Notes under the pieces: generated by a model
What the model saw: the letters and a program-made list of their open reading frames with translations, nothing else
Database searches by the model: none
Told to the model about the DNA's origin: nothing
Assembly: GCA_948146395.1 (NCBI GenBank)
Contig: OX411549.1
Coordinates: 33,440,693 to 33,504,692, forward strand
DNA from: Fragum whitleyi
Lineage: Eukaryota; Mollusca; Bivalvia; Cardiida; Cardiidae
Reading direction: 5' to 3'
Length of the DNA stretch: 64,000 bases
Shown here: positions 21,296-32,814 of the stretch, piece after piece
How the letters are laid out: each line of letters begins with the position of its first letter
Numbering within the stretch: the stretch's first letter is position 1
Position numbers and translations under genes: made by a program

Positions 21296-22230
21296 AAGGA
21301 AAACGTGCTTTAAATTCAACTATCAGCTCCTTAAGTAATTGTGGGTCAACACCAAAACATGTTTTTTTCAAAATTTTCGATGCAAAGATCTAGTAGATCT
21401 ACCAACAATTACTCTACGGATCAGAAATTTGGAGCATGAATATATTCAATGGCTTAGAGCGATGCCAGTACTATGCATGTAAAAGATTTATGCGTATAAA
21501 ACAAAATGCATGTAACTCCTTTGTACTTGGTGAATGCGAGCGCTATCCTCTTTACATTACCACTTTCAAAAGATGTGTTTCGTATTGGTTAAAGATATTG
21601 AAGATGGAAAACTCTAGATATGTTAAAAAATGTTACAATATGATGATTTTCGACGACCAAAATGGATAAAAAAATTGGGTCTCTTCATTACGAAATTGTC
21701 TCCAAGAAACTGGTTTCGGTTATGTTTGGCAAAACCATAAGGTTGAAAACGAAAAGAATTTCATTTTTTCATTTGTTTTGCGAATTAAAGATATATTTTT
21801 ACAAAAATGGTCAAGCTCTATTCAAAGCAATTCCAAACTATGTTCTTACTCGTAATACAAATTAAATTTTCACTATGAACCCTATCTAGATATTTTAAAT
21901 TTGCCTAAATTTAGATCCTATTACGCGAATTTCAGAGCATCATCTCACAATCTAGAAATTGAAACAGGCAGGCATAAGAAATTACCGAAAGAAAATAGAC
22001 TTTGTAAATTATGCGCGAAAAATGAGATTGAAGATAAATATCATTTTCTCTTGATATGCGAATTTTATGGTGATTTGAGAAAAACTTATATCCCTAAAAA
22101 ATATTACACAAATCCAACTATATTCAAATTCTATATAATCATGTCTAACAAAACAGAACTTATAATCAAATCAATCGCGACATTTTTGGTACACGCATTT
22201 AAAAAACGCAATGATTACTTGAAAGAATAA
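21296..22230 (+). pseudogene. LINE-1 C-terminal domain with CCHC knuckle
   Basis: Pieces in three frames (21436-21669, 21662-21865, 21901-22230) make up the C-terminal part. The last one carries LCKLCAKNEIEDKYHFLLIC, a C-x2-C-x9-H-x4-C arrangement. LINE-2 has the same layout at its end (ICKLCLSGIEDEEHF...), supporting close kinship. The end at TAA 22228-22230 is the natural stop. Confidence 0.75.
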
Positions 22231-22411
22231 ATAAATACAGATTCTTGTTGCGTAATTCTCTATATTATCATAGTACAATATAAATATTCTGCTTTTTCTT
22301 CTTTTCTTCCAAAGATGATATTGACAGTATAACAAACAATGTATACCTTACATCGAAATAAAAAAAACTACCGAGATGATCAAGGATTAGTAAATGTAAG
22401 GTAGAAACAAT

Positions 22412-22489
22412 CGAGAGCCAGAATGGAGATTGGGTGTTTTTTTTTTTATTTAATTTCGACTAAACACTCGAGACTTTCATTCTGGAGGC
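22412..22489 (+). repeat. 3' UTR hairpin of LINE-1
   Basis: GAGCCAGAATGGAGAT...GTGTTT pairs imperfectly with AAACACTCGAGACTTTCATTCTGGAGGC across a poly-T loop. The hairpin sits about 250 bases upstream of the tail. LINE reverse transcriptases can recognise 3' stem-loops; a role here is inference. Confidence 0.5.
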
Positions 22490-22759
22490 AATTTCATTTC
22501 AGGCTTTTATCTGATAAACTTATTCAGTAATCTTATTGAACCAATTATTAGAAAACATTGTAGGTAAAGAAGAAAATGAAGAATATTCAGCGTAAAATTT
22601 TCACTACAAATTTATTCTTAAATTCTGTCGTTATTACTCGATGTTACTGTTATTAATGAATTGCTTGTTAAAAGTTCTTTTCTTTGTATGGGCCGGAGGC
22701 CTTATGACAAATAAAATAATTGTATTGTATTGTGTAGAGACAATATCAAAGTATATAGT

Positions 22760-22786
22760 AATTATATATATATATATATATATAAA
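22760..22786. repeat. (TA)n microsatellite
   Basis: About 12 TA units, lying 25-30 bases past the LINE-1 tail. Confidence 0.85.
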
Positions 22787-23030
22787 GGTTCCCTTTTACG
22801 TGATAGATCCACAAATTGAGAAACACACACAAAAAATCACGGAAATACTCTAATAAATTCATTTATTAAGTTTCTCAAATTTTATCGAGTTTTTGTGCAG
22901 AAATGCTGTTGGACGGATGAGCCATTGCATTAAGCCTCCTTCCATTATACAGTTTTATAAGGTACACACATTTCCCTACGCAATTTCCTTAAATTTCTAC
23001 AATTCGATAAACAGAAACAAGATAAAAATC

Positions 23031-24200
23031 TATACTGAACGCAAAAAGTTTAGTCGCACTTTTTATAACGTCAAAATGAAGTCAACCAATATAACGTAGC
23101 AAAAGTTTCTATTTGAAATATATTTGCCATCCTATTGGCTTACTTTTTGTCTTAACTTTTTTAATTTCTCTCTCAGACATACGTCTGACATGACATAAAT
23201 GTTGAATTTACGTACTAAGTTGATAGCTGCGTGTAACAAAATGACTTAATGTTCTTTTTTGTTTTTTATTGGAATACTCTTATTCCGCGTAAATATTAAA
23301 CGCTAAAATGCATTGCAACCTTTCGAAAAAGAGCGAAGTTGTGACATGACGTAAATCAAATGGATAGCGCATGGGCATATCGAATACGGTGTGCATATCT
23401 GGGAGGTGATGAAATTGCATTTTGCTTCTGCGACTTTCGTTTTTATTTTCACTCGGTTCATTGCGAATAAATATTGACATAATATGACCCAATTTCGTTT
23501 GACAGATCTTGTTTAAACGACAATAGGAGGGCAGCCGAACGTCGTGCCGTTACGTTAAAAATTGAATGCTTTCATTATCCCAACTGATTGCAATTGCTAA
23601 AAACATCACTTAGGATTATTCAAGTCTTATTTTTTATCAATGGAAAGCTATTGAAAAGAACTTACCTGTAAAGAAGTTAAATTAACACCACCGTGCCGTC
23701 AATCGAACGTTAGTGATCACTTAACCAGAAAAGCGCAATTACTCAATTTCTTAGGTTGGAGAGAAACAGAAGAAACCTTTTCCCTTCCTGATTAACAATA
23801 TTCTGCAAAATTATCTCTGATAAAACAATTGTTGCATTTTTTGGGAGTTTGGTGTAAAGATGACGATGGAGAGTCACCAGAAAGAACCCATACTCTCAAA
23901 ACCCCTTTTTTAAATTAAGCAAGAGATCCGAAGATGATGTTGATCGCAAGAAACTTTTTTTGTGATACAAATTGGAAGTAACGTCCCTTTATTAAACTGT
24001 ATGACTTTTCCATTCTACCGGTCTGTTCAAAAGCATGTCATTGCGGTTGGCTATTTTCGTCTAACATAACAAAATTATTGGATTATGGGAGGAAATTGGA
24101 CGGAATTATAATTAATGTCATTCATTTTGTGATTGATAAATTACATCCTGAAATATATCCCATCGAAGAGAAAACGACTTAACTTTTTGCGCTCAGTATA
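23031..24200. mobile_element. Candidate TIR element, 1.17 kb, TATACTGARCGCAAAAAGTT ends
   Basis: TATACTGAACGCAAAAAGTT at 23031 is matched in inverted orientation at 24200 (reading TATACTGAGCGCAAAAAGTT). The match continues as (T)AGTCG, for about 26 bp in all with two mismatches. A TA start would suit a Tc1/mariner-type TA target, but no transposase frame was seen inside. Confidence 0.55.
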
Positions 24201-25189
24201 TTTTGTTTTCCAACAAAGTCGCTTTCCCCCATAGCATATTATGTACATAGATAATAGGTTATGCACGTTACTAGAGAATCTGATTTATTAATTAGATACG
24301 AAACTTCCTTAAACTATGACCACGAGATAAGAAGAAATTACAGAAAATCCGATTTTACGCTAAAGCTCCATTTTCTGTGGCTTAGTCTCAAATTGAAAAA
24401 AAAAAATGAAATACTCTAATAAGTTCACGTATGAAGTTTAAGCAAATTCGATGGATGGATTATGGAGAAAAAGCTTTGTACGGACTTCCAGAATTAGAAT
24501 GAAACTATCACATATTATAAGCTCTCCTTTTCCGTGACATGTTAATTGAGCTCATATCTGAAATATCCTTATATAAAAGGACATGAAGTTTTACTCATAA
24601 GAAGTTAATTAAACTCTAAGCAATAGATTTTGAGAACTTAGGAAAAGAATATCTTCACATTCAGACCTTTGTCCACTCGTCATACATGAAAACCTGATTC
24701 AAGTTGATGATCCCAAATTTAGGTCGCTAAACTACCTGTAATTGTTGATACCTTTACGGTTGCCTAAGACTGTTATGTTACAAAACAGTTTAATACGGCT
24801 TATTGTGTCGCCCCATGGGCGACACTCATTGTAGTATACATATTCTAATTTTGGAAATTACATCATATGGAAGGGTTCATTGAATCCGAGAATCGCATAT
24901 TCATATTACACAACGACTGTTTGCTAGGTCGAATGTTCAAGCATTACCGCAAAATATATTTTGAAGTTCATTAAAACGCAAAACAAACTTTAAAGTTTAT
25001 GAAATTAACTTTGCAAGGGCGTTTATTTCGTCTTTCAGTTTTCCGTTTCTACTTCCGGCTGTTCCTGGGCATATATGTCTGAACTCCAACCAGTTCAAGT
25101 CAACATAGGATATGTCTAAATGTCTTCTTGAATCAAAGAACTTATGGTGACCGATCAACTCGGCTCATCGGCAACTCGGCCCGGCGTAT
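24201..25189. other. Intergenic, short repeats only
   Basis: GAAATACTCTAATAAGTTCA at about 24408 repeats a word seen at about 22842. AACTCGGC occurs three times between 25157 and 25198. No gene. Confidence 0.35.
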
Positions 25190-26160
25190 AACTCGGCCCC
25201 TAATCTAATGCAAATCCATTTTATAAACGATTATCTATCAAGTATAGTTATTAGAAATAGAAAAATATTTAATCTTTGTTCAATTGTTCGGTAATGTATG
25301 TATGCATCAGCAATTTAATTCTAAGAATCGGCACATTTTCAAACAATGATATGATATGATAAAAAACACAAAATAATATTTAAAAAGATCAACATAGCAA
25401 TGTATAACTGTACTGTACTCCCGGTACAGTTCTGGAGACGAAGCGTGTCGTAGAGAAAACACAACACGTTTAGAGCTAGCTGGGTCACCAGGTCGGCACC
25501 CTTTGAAGTCCCCAGATCTTTGCACACGTCGCTTTTATAATCAGTTATAAATGAGATTTCAGTATGAGTTTTGACTTGTATTAAATCATTTGACTCGGAT
25601 TTAATTTGTTGTTTGAAGAATGTACAATGATTTCAGCAATATTTTCGTAATAACATAAAGAATGGAAATTTCGATCGCATGTGGCTTTTGAAGAATGTTA
25701 TTTCATTTGCGTTGTTGGATTAATAAAAAAGGAAAAAGAAATTGATGTTTGATTTCACACCTCATGTATAACGAGAATAAGATTAAATTTTGTGTCGCAT
25801 TTCGGTACCCGTTGCATTTTATCCTTTTGCGCTTCCAAAGCAATTTTGCTCGTGCTAGTTTTCAGAAGTCTTTTGATGATGACTTAAATCGTGCAATCAC
25901 CCGTTATCATGAAAATAGTTAAACAGTAATCTTTTGCGCATCGCGTTGTGGAGTAGCTCTAGTAAAATTAAACGTTGAGACTAGGGGTTTTTTCTCACCA
26001 CGGACAGTGGACGGTCGGGTGTTGGTCGGATATTCCAGGGCCTGGAAATCGTATTTTATGGGGGAGCGTTTATCAGGGAGGGCGCGTCTAATAGGTGAAA
26101 TACGGTACATATTTTATGAAATATATTCTACGATATTATAGACTATGTAGGGGCCGAGTT
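25190..26160. mobile_element. Candidate element with AACTCGGCCCCTA inverted ends
   Basis: AACTCGGCCCCTA at 25190-25202 and its inverse at 26148-26160 enclose 945 bp. The left side also has two further AACTCGGC units just outside. Inside, 25430-25535 and 25920-26110 are less AT-rich, and the latter gives a 63-codon minus-strand frame rich in Arg and Pro that is not recognised. The inverted repeat is short, so this is tentative. Confidence 0.35.
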
Positions 26161-26344
26161 TTTCTACTGGAATAGTTGAGTGCAAGTAAAAACGACATAG
26201 ATTCAAAAGACCTCTAATCGCGCTCAAACCGTCAGAAGCGTTTTTTCCCATTCATTTACAATAACTCAAACTGAATATTTGTCTGGTGAATCATAATCCA
26301 AAAGAAAGTCGATGCACTTCAATTACCCTAGCAGCACCTTTTTT

Positions 26345-27700
26345 CTATTTATAGCTCCACTGGCCGAAAGGCCAGCGGGCTGTTGTCATGGCGGGGTGTC
26401 CGTCGTCCGTGCGTGATTCCGTCGGTCCGTCCGTAAACTTTTACTTTTAAAATCTTTTTCTCATAAAGTACTGGGTGGATTTCAATCAAATTTCACAGGA
26501 ATGTTCATTGGGTGACCGTCTATCAGATTCCTTCAAAGAATTTTAATCGGTTGAAAACCATGGCTGAAGCAGGCGTGGCTAATTTCCATATATGGTAATA
26601 GGTGGCTTTTCTCAGAAACTAATTGATGGATATAAACCAAACTTCACATGAATTATTCTTGAGTGACCCTCTATCAATACAAAAAAAATTGTGATCATAT
26701 GAAAAATGTGTATTTTATGGGCGGAGGCCATTTCTCTATATGTTATATATTGGAAACTTTGAAAATCATTTTCTCGGAACCTAACCAATGGATAACAACC
26801 AAATTTCATGTGAATGATTCTTTAGTGATCCTTTACAAGTCTGTAAAAAATATAGTGGTCAGATGCAAAATATATTTTTTATCGTCAGAGGTCATTTCTT
26901 TTGATATGTTATATGGTGTAATATCCATTATAGGGTAAAACATTTTTTTTTCAAAGTTTAAACAGATAGATTTTAACCAAGTATCATAGGAATTTTATTT
27001 CTGTAAAGTTGTATCTGGCTGCAAAAAATATTTGATTAGACGAAAAGCATGTTTTTTATTGTCAGAGGACATTTCAACATATAAAGTGAATATTTGATGA
27101 CCCTTTTGGTATCACCTAAATGGTGAATTGTTTTAGACTCATTTAATTTAATAGGTGTAAAGATGGCATGTTAGAAAGAACATAAACTTTGTTGGAATCT
27201 AAATGAGTAGAATCATTAGGTGAAATAGGGAGTCTTAGATACCTCATGACAATTGGCCAGTTTAGTTGAACAAAGGGTGACTGCACAAAGATGACAAGTG
27301 GTGTAAAGTGGCCTACAGAGGTTCAGAGTAGGGAAGAAAGAGCTGAGTTGACTGCACTCTAAGGCATTGGGCAGAATAAATATATTGAATTTAATGTTTT
27401 ACTTCTTATTATCATTATGTAGAATTTTGTTTTGACATCAAACAATTATTGTGAAGTTACACCCTAATAGTGGTGTTTAATGAAAAGTGGAAAGATCTAC
27501 AATTCAAGATTTGTAGACAAAGTACAAGTATATCGTGAAGTAATATTCTGTTATGTTGAAATTTAATTTTAGGATTTTAAACAAATTTCGCTGGAATGAT
27601 CCTTGTTTTATACAGCCTTATAATCCTCTAATAATCATTATCAGGATATTCAGGCCTAAGGAGCGAATCAGGCGCTCAAGCGCCTCTAGTTATTATTTCT
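26345..27700 (+). repeat. Divergent tandem repeat element, units about 150-180 bp
   Basis: It begins near CTCCACTGGCCGAAAGGCCA and GTCCGTGCGTGATTCCGTCG. It then repeats a unit with the order TTTCTCA(G)AAACTAA, GGAT..AACCAAATTTCA, TGAATGATTCTT, AGTGACCCTCTATC, and GCGGAGGCCATTTCT. The starts are near 26457, 26609, 26770 and 26947. The end is near GGAGCGAATCAGGCGCTCAA. Reads as a known style of bivalve dispersed repeat, but the family name is unknown. The 5586-5903 block is a related fragment. Confidence 0.6.
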
Positions 27701-27849
27701 TTCTTTTTTTCTTCTTTTTTTTGATCACTGGAATTGTATGAAAATATTGTAAATTAAGTTCCATATCAATTTGCAGAGCAGCAATAATTTTCAGGCATTG
27801 AAACAAAATTCATCTTCACTAGTCTTCTTTTTAGTTCTACTGAGCGCAA

Positions 27850-28440
27850 TGTGTTCAAGCAAAGCTTTAAGGATCAGCCAGCGTCATCAATGTTAAAATT
27901 TCTTCTTCTCCTGAAACATCGGGTGAATTTGAACGAAACTCTGTCACAATGTGAACTCGAACTGAATGGCCCAGAAATATATTCTCCCCATGAAGTCTTT
28001 GAACGACATATCCTACTGAGCCGCTGGATCATTATCAAAATATTTTTGCTAGAGTGTTGCTTAGGTGACCCATTTTTAAAAATGTTCGCGAAATTTTGAT
28101 TGGCCAATAGCCTAAACATTGGAGTGGCAGGGCATAGCAAGTTTTACTAAGAAATCTATGAACTAAATCTCCTCCTAAATTGCAAGACCAATTCTGATGG
28201 AACTTTTTCGAAATGTTCCTTGGTTGACCCTTCGAAAATTAATCGCGAACTTTGATTGATCCATAGATATTGGCATGGCAGGACGTGCCAATTTTCACTT
28301 TGATATCTTTTGAACAACCTCATAAACAACTGGGCCAATGTCAATGAAATGTTGCCAAAATGTTCCTGTGGTTTCTCTGTAAAAGTGTCCACAAAATCCG
28401 GATTTGCCCCAAAGTGAGAGCATGGCAAGGCGTAGTATTT
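27850..28440 (+). repeat. Divergent tandem repeat, about 170 bp units, about three copies
   Basis: Each unit has the order TGAACGA/AACCTCxTAAA, TGGGCCAATxTCAATGAAA, AAATGTTCCTTGGTTGACCC, TTCGCGAAATTTTGATTGG and GGCATGGCAGGGCGTGCCAA, with substitutions. Units start near 27895, 28145 and 28305. Both-strand open frames across it are side products of the repeat. Confidence 0.6.
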
Positions 28441-29319
28441 TCACTCTGAATTCTCTAAACGTAGCGCAACTGCACCAAATAAAAAATAGGTTATTTGGTT
28501 TCTTAATCTGTCAAGTATTCAACATAACTCAACTGTCATTGACGAAGTTTAATGGGCGGACAGAAAAAAAATGAACGTGTTAAAAAGAACCTTAAGTTAG
28601 TCTCGTTCGAAAAAGGCGTGGTAGCAATTTGTCAATGTTTTTATTGCATAATCGAACAAAAATGTTAGTCCCGTGTTATGTGTATCACGAAAAGATTACT
28701 TTTTTCATTTCTATAAATTTTCTTATTGATTAACATCTCTTAATTTTTTACTTATTCCCAAGTATATTATCGTACCAAGACTTGCGAAAGTTCTACTTAT
28801 TCTTTATTATCACTTGCGATGGTTATGCCCAAAATGATAAAAACAAATTTCAGTTAAATGGCAATCTAATATTTTTTAATTAAAAAATACCCTTTTAAAC
28901 TCCTCCCCATAATTAGCTACAACCCTTTATCCGGGACTATTTTTTTTAAAAGCAGTTCTATGTTGTGAAGTTCAGAATTGTAAACATTCATTTTAGCTTT
29001 GCTTCAATACACCGAAAAAAACCTTGTAATAAACTCAAGATGCGCGATTGTGTTGTTGTTATTTTTTCACCATTCTTGCCTAAAGTCATAACCATTTTTA
29101 CATAACTTAGCTTTCATTTTTTTAAAGGCGACACAATTCACTTTGCTGTACATTACAGCAATTTTTTACTTGTTATAATGTTTACTAGGTCGGAACATTG
29201 ACACCTTATACTATTTATATCTTCAATCGCGACTAAATTTTATCATCAGACCGAAAGGGCTAAACAGCACGATATTTTCCGTGTTTATCCTTGATTTTGT
29301 TCATAATATCTTCGAAGCT
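28441..29319. other. Intergenic, nothing identified
   Basis: Very AT-rich, with no coding frame or repeat match. Confidence 0.35.
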
Positions 29320-29738
29320 ACAGTTAGAATCATCATGAAATCGACACCCACTCTATTCTAAACCAATCGTTCACCCCATTCATGCATTCTAAACACTCAC
29401 TCAAACAATTCAGAAACGCCCAGAAATCATTCGAAAATACCACAGAATAGTTCAAATGCTAACTCCATCCTAACCCAACGAATCATAACTCGTTTTTATC
29501 AGTTTGTTTTGAATCAGAACGTCTGCAACGACATATCCTTTTCATAGAAGAACACGCAGACTTTTTTAAAGGGAGGTAATGAAGTATCGATAATTTCGTC
29601 CCATTTGGACGAAATAAGCGATATGGAATTTCCTCCCCTAGATTTCATTCAAACTCGCTCCATACACACTCATCCAAATTTATTCCCAAATCAATCCAAA
29701 ATTAATCAACATGTCAATTTCACGATGTTAATAAATGT
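29320..29738 (-). mobile_element. MITE family A, copy 3
   Basis: It opens ACAGTTAGAATCATCATG and closes CAATTTCACGATGTTAATAA. In between, reversed words of the family are found: TCTAAACCAATCGTTCAC, CATTCTAAACACTCACTC and the inner hairpin in variant form TTCGTCCCATTTGGACGAA. The inner hairpin has kept its pairing although its sequence changed. Confidence 0.7.
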
Positions 29739-29775
29739 ACCATTATGTTTTTTTCATAATAGCAATCGGAACGCT

Positions 29776-30641
29776 AGCACTGCGTTTAGGATTTTTAAAA
29801 AAATTAGCGAATGTTTACAAATTATACCCCACTTTTTGATCCTCGCAAGCCTGCACAGGTTGACCAGTTCAAATATTTTTCGGACTACATAGACTTTTTC
29901 ACCTGGCTATTCACATATTTAAAGAAAGATTAGATTAAGCACATGTATTCCACAACTATGATTTAAATCGTTTATAGTAAATAAGAATGGGTGCCATAAA
30001 AAAGTAAAATTTGAAAGGCCTATCTTGGTAGAACTGCACATCCAGCCCAATCTGCAGTAAGTCGAATTCGTTCCAGTTCATGAGATTTCATTTTTTTTTT
30101 ATTATTATTATTATTTTGTGACGCGACAAGTAACTCTTTAAAATAATACTTTCGGTATTCCATGAAATGACATTTTATTTACCATGTTTTTGTGAATACA
30201 AAAGGCTTTGTAATTTTATCCGAAATAAAACCTTGTATGACGGAAAATTACCAAATATCTACATTAATGAATGTAGATCATTGACCTACAATGTTGACAA
30301 ATATTACAATTTGGGTATTCTCCGTTACTATTGCCTTGGCAATTTGTGGCTTATTGAAACGTAATTTGCGGATTTCACTTTTCAATTTATTGCTTTTTGA
30401 CCATTATTGTACCTCATAAGATGTACTTCATTCACTACCCAGATGGTCCCTTTTCGCGTGACGGGGTCACAAATATCTACATTTTTGGACGTGGATCATT
30501 GACCTTCAATGTTGATTTGGATTTCTCTTTTTAACTCCCCAAAGGTTCGCAATTCTTCTGTCTAGGTCGATGTGGCTCGAAAGTCTAGTCAAGTACATGT
30601 TTCTCGTCTGAGTTCGAGAGAAACGGGGCTACTCGTAGCAT
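29776..30641. other. Intergenic with family B and D fragments
   Basis: A worn family-B piece (AGCACTGCGTTTAGGAT and ATTATACCCCACTTTTTGATC) lies at about 29776-29845. (ATT)n lies at about 30098-30116. A 45-bp word (ATCTACATTxxTGxAxGTxGATCATTGACCT, quoted loosely) is repeated at about 30258-30305 and 30475-30521. A family D right end, CCAGATGGTCCCTTTTCGCG, lies near 30439. Confidence 0.4.
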
Positions 30642-30990
30642 ACAGTTAAAAACATAGTGACATTTACACTCATTCCAATCAAAATCATTCTTAAGCGCTT
30701 CATTCATTCATTCCAAACACTAACTCAAATCGATCTATTTATTCCACGATTTTAGTAGCTGATTTGGACTTTCAAGTGTTTTATTGGTCCACGAAGACGT
30801 GCAAACAGAAAATTACGTATATTTTATTAAAGGGGGGGGGGATAAATATCGCTAATTTTGTCCATCTTATTAGCAATTAGCAATATTGTATTACCTTCCT
30901 TCAATTTCAATCAAAACTCGCCCCTCACACTCATTCCAAAATAATTCAAAAATCATTCAACTTGTCAATTTCACGATGTGCTTAACTGTA
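30642..30990 (-). mobile_element. MITE family A, copy 4
   Basis: Ends ACAGTTAAAAACATAGTGAC and CAATTTCACGATGTGCTTAA. The middle third is missing compared with copy 1, and a poly-G run of about 11 bases (30831-30841) stands where the family has GGGAGGTA-like sequence. The inner hairpin is worn. Confidence 0.65.
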
Positions 30991-31168
30991 TCAGCGTTTT
31001 TCGATATCCATGACAAAAAAACGGATAAATCGATTCTTTTCCCGAATAACACTGATTTGCCCACAACGATAAAAGACGACGTACATCAAACTTCGCCAAT
31101 TTCGGCAGGATTTTCGAAATTCCTTTTTTTAGTTTAGTAAGGAAAAAATGCGATTTTACCGATTTTGA

Positions 31169-31670
31169 TTTGTGTGAATGGGGTTTTACCCCGCTTTTAA
31201 TAATCCTTCAGTTATATCGCGGCGGCTAGGGAACCTTACAATGAATTCCTGGTATTTCCCAAACCAGTACAGCCATTACATCCTTTCCGTGTGGTGTCCC
31301 GTGGTCTAGAGGTAGAGCGTCGGCCTCTTAACCTTAAAGTCCTGAGTTCGATTCCCGGGCGCGGCTATCGATCTTGGTTCTTTCATTAGCACACACATCC
31401 GGCGTGCGTACTGGTGAATTTTCCAGGAAGGAGAAACGAGAAGGATTAATCTAAGTTGTAAGAACTTGTTTCCCAATCGATGTAAAATAAACAGGTTTAA
31501 ATCAAATCACACCCTTTCCTAGCCTTCAGTTGCATTCCCACATAGGTCTACAATTTTTTACCCGTTTTTGGAAGACAAATAGTCGGAATGAATGAGTACC
31601 ACCGTCGGGAATTGAACCCGGTACCTTTTGAATGATAGTCCGACGCGCAACCACTGCTCTATGACGGCGT
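31169..31670 (-). mobile_element. SINE-A interrupted by SINE-B
   Basis: Two parts of one SINE-A, 31169-31287 (3' half, minus strand) and 31511-31670 (head half), are separated by a plus-strand SINE-B. The minus-strand order, from GCCGTCATAGAGC to GGAATTCATTGTAAGG and GGCGGGGTAAAACCCC, matches the copy at 13622-13909. The interruption shows that SINE-A was already resident when SINE-B moved. Confidence 0.8.
31288..31510 (+). mobile_element. SINE-B: tRNA-Lys-like headed SINE inserted in SINE-A
   Basis: The head has GTGGTCTAGAGGTAGAGCG (A box), a CTCTTAA loop (anticodon CTT, lysine-type) and GAGTTCGATTCCCGG (B box). The body is GGCGTGCGTACTGGTG, GGAAGGAGAAACGAGAAGG and a simple AACAGGTTTAAATCAAATCA tail. 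A nine-base target-site duplication flanks it: ATCCTTTCC at 31279-31287 and ACCCTTTCC at 31511-31519, with one mismatch. Intact SINE-A copies carry a single CATCCTTTCC at this point. Confidence 0.85.
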
Positions 31671-32128
31671 CTCCGCGACTCTACCGAAACACTCCGAATA
31701 TACCTCAAAATGGGAATAAAATCGAGATCTGTGGTACCGGGGTAACCGTAAGTAGTTTATCGTTAGAATGATAGTGTGTGTGATTGCATCATAAGCTGGA
31801 AAGAGTTGGCGACTTATATGTTTGCTATCTAAATCAAAGCACTGATAGCACTGAAGGCAAGGAAATGTATAAATTTGTAAGATGAGAAATTAAAGAAATA
31901 GTCAATTAAAGTCTTTGGAAAGAAATATGATAAGAAGTTTCTTGTTTCTGTGATAAACATTGTTGAAAGAAGGATTTGAATTTTTATTATCAAGCCATAT
32001 CTTCTTTTCCACATTGATTTGTACAACACTAAACTAGTCCTTTCTTCGTGATATAAAAGGCGCTCACGAGCAATTTTCTCCTGGGACACATACTGGATAT
32101 ATTTCCAATTATGATGTAAGGTAATATT

Positions 32129-32814
32129 ACAGTTCAGATTACCGTGAAATTGACTCTGTGAATGATTTTGGAGTGAAATTGAATAAAAGCGATGAGTACG
32201 TTTGGAATGAAATTAAAGGAAGGTAATCCATTATCGCTAATTTGTTTCAATATCAAAATAACGAATTTGTAACTCCCCCTCCCTTAGGCAAAATATGCCT
32301 ATAAGATCTCAAAATACATTGTGTAGCTTTCTTTGTCTCTACGAACCAACCAGCCACCGTCATAGCGCATTTGGTAGCGCGTCGATAAGTCGATCTAGAG
32401 GTCCTGGGTTCGATCCCCTACGGCGGCACTTATTCTTTCCGACTGTTTGTCTCTCACCAATGGGTTGATAATCGTAGACCTATATGAGATAGCAGCTGGA
32501 GGCTAGGAAAGGATGCAATGGTATTATTGGTGAGAGAAATACCAGGAATCCATTGCTAGCTGACAGGTTGTTGAAAGCGGCGTAAAGCTCCATTAAAAGA
32601 AACAAACCAATCAAACGCTTACAAATTATTTTTAATCAGTGAAATCATGTTTTTTTATTTTCAAATGAGTTTTGGCTCTTATCCTTTTAAGTGACTATGG
32701 AGCAGTTTTGAATGATTTGAATGAGTGTTTGGACTGAATATATAGAGCTATGAGTGAGCGATTTAGAATTGTTTAGATCGTGGTGAATGTCTATATAATG
32801 AAGTGATTAACTGT
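32129..32814 (+). mobile_element. MITE family A, copy 5, split by SINE-A
   Basis: Left part 32129-32353 begins ACAGTTCAGATTACCGTG; right part 32605-32814 ends GGTGAATGTCTATATAATG and TAACTGT. The interruption lies in the AACCAATCAGACGC word of the family, which is duplicated on both sides of the SINE. Confidence 0.75.
32354..32604 (+). mobile_element. SINE-A, full length, nested in MITE A
   Basis: Head ACCGTCATAGCGCATTTGG with B box GGGTTCGATCCCC, body CACCAATGGGTTGATAATCG, GGAATCCATTGCTAGCTG and end GCGGCGTAAAGCTCC then AAAGAAACAA. It is flanked by AACCAACCAG (32344-32353) and AACCAATCA (32605-32613), a likely target-site duplication. This is one of the best-preserved SINE copies in the window. 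Confidence 0.85.

Larger units (their letters stand above)
17437..22735 (+). mobile_element. LINE-1: near full-length, decayed APE-type non-LTR retrotransposon
   Basis: In order this carries a 5' module shared with 12225-12345, an ORF1-like part with a 2A motif, an APE endonuclease, a reverse transcriptase, a C-terminal CCHC knuckle, a 3' UTR with a hairpin, and a short A/T tail with the word TTGTATTGTATTG. The coding parts lie in changing frames with at least one in-frame stop, so this copy is dead. Non-LTR elements move by target-primed reverse transcription. The 2A motif, APE domain and tail type are compatible with the CR1/L2/Rex1/Ingi-like groups; the clade was not resolved. The 5' end is uncertain. 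Confidence 0.85.

Noticed and set aside
25919..26110. Arg/Pro-rich 63-codon minus-strand frame with odd composition
   Set aside because: It is short, unrecognised and inside a candidate element; no evidence of coding selection can be seen from one copy.
31300..31370. Stand-alone tRNA-Lys gene
   Set aside because: The cloverleaf is imperfect and is followed by a SINE body, simple tail and target duplication, so it is the head of SINE-B.
32354..32430. Stand-alone tRNA gene
   Set aside because: It is the head of SINE-A, shown by the shared body and tail in other copies.
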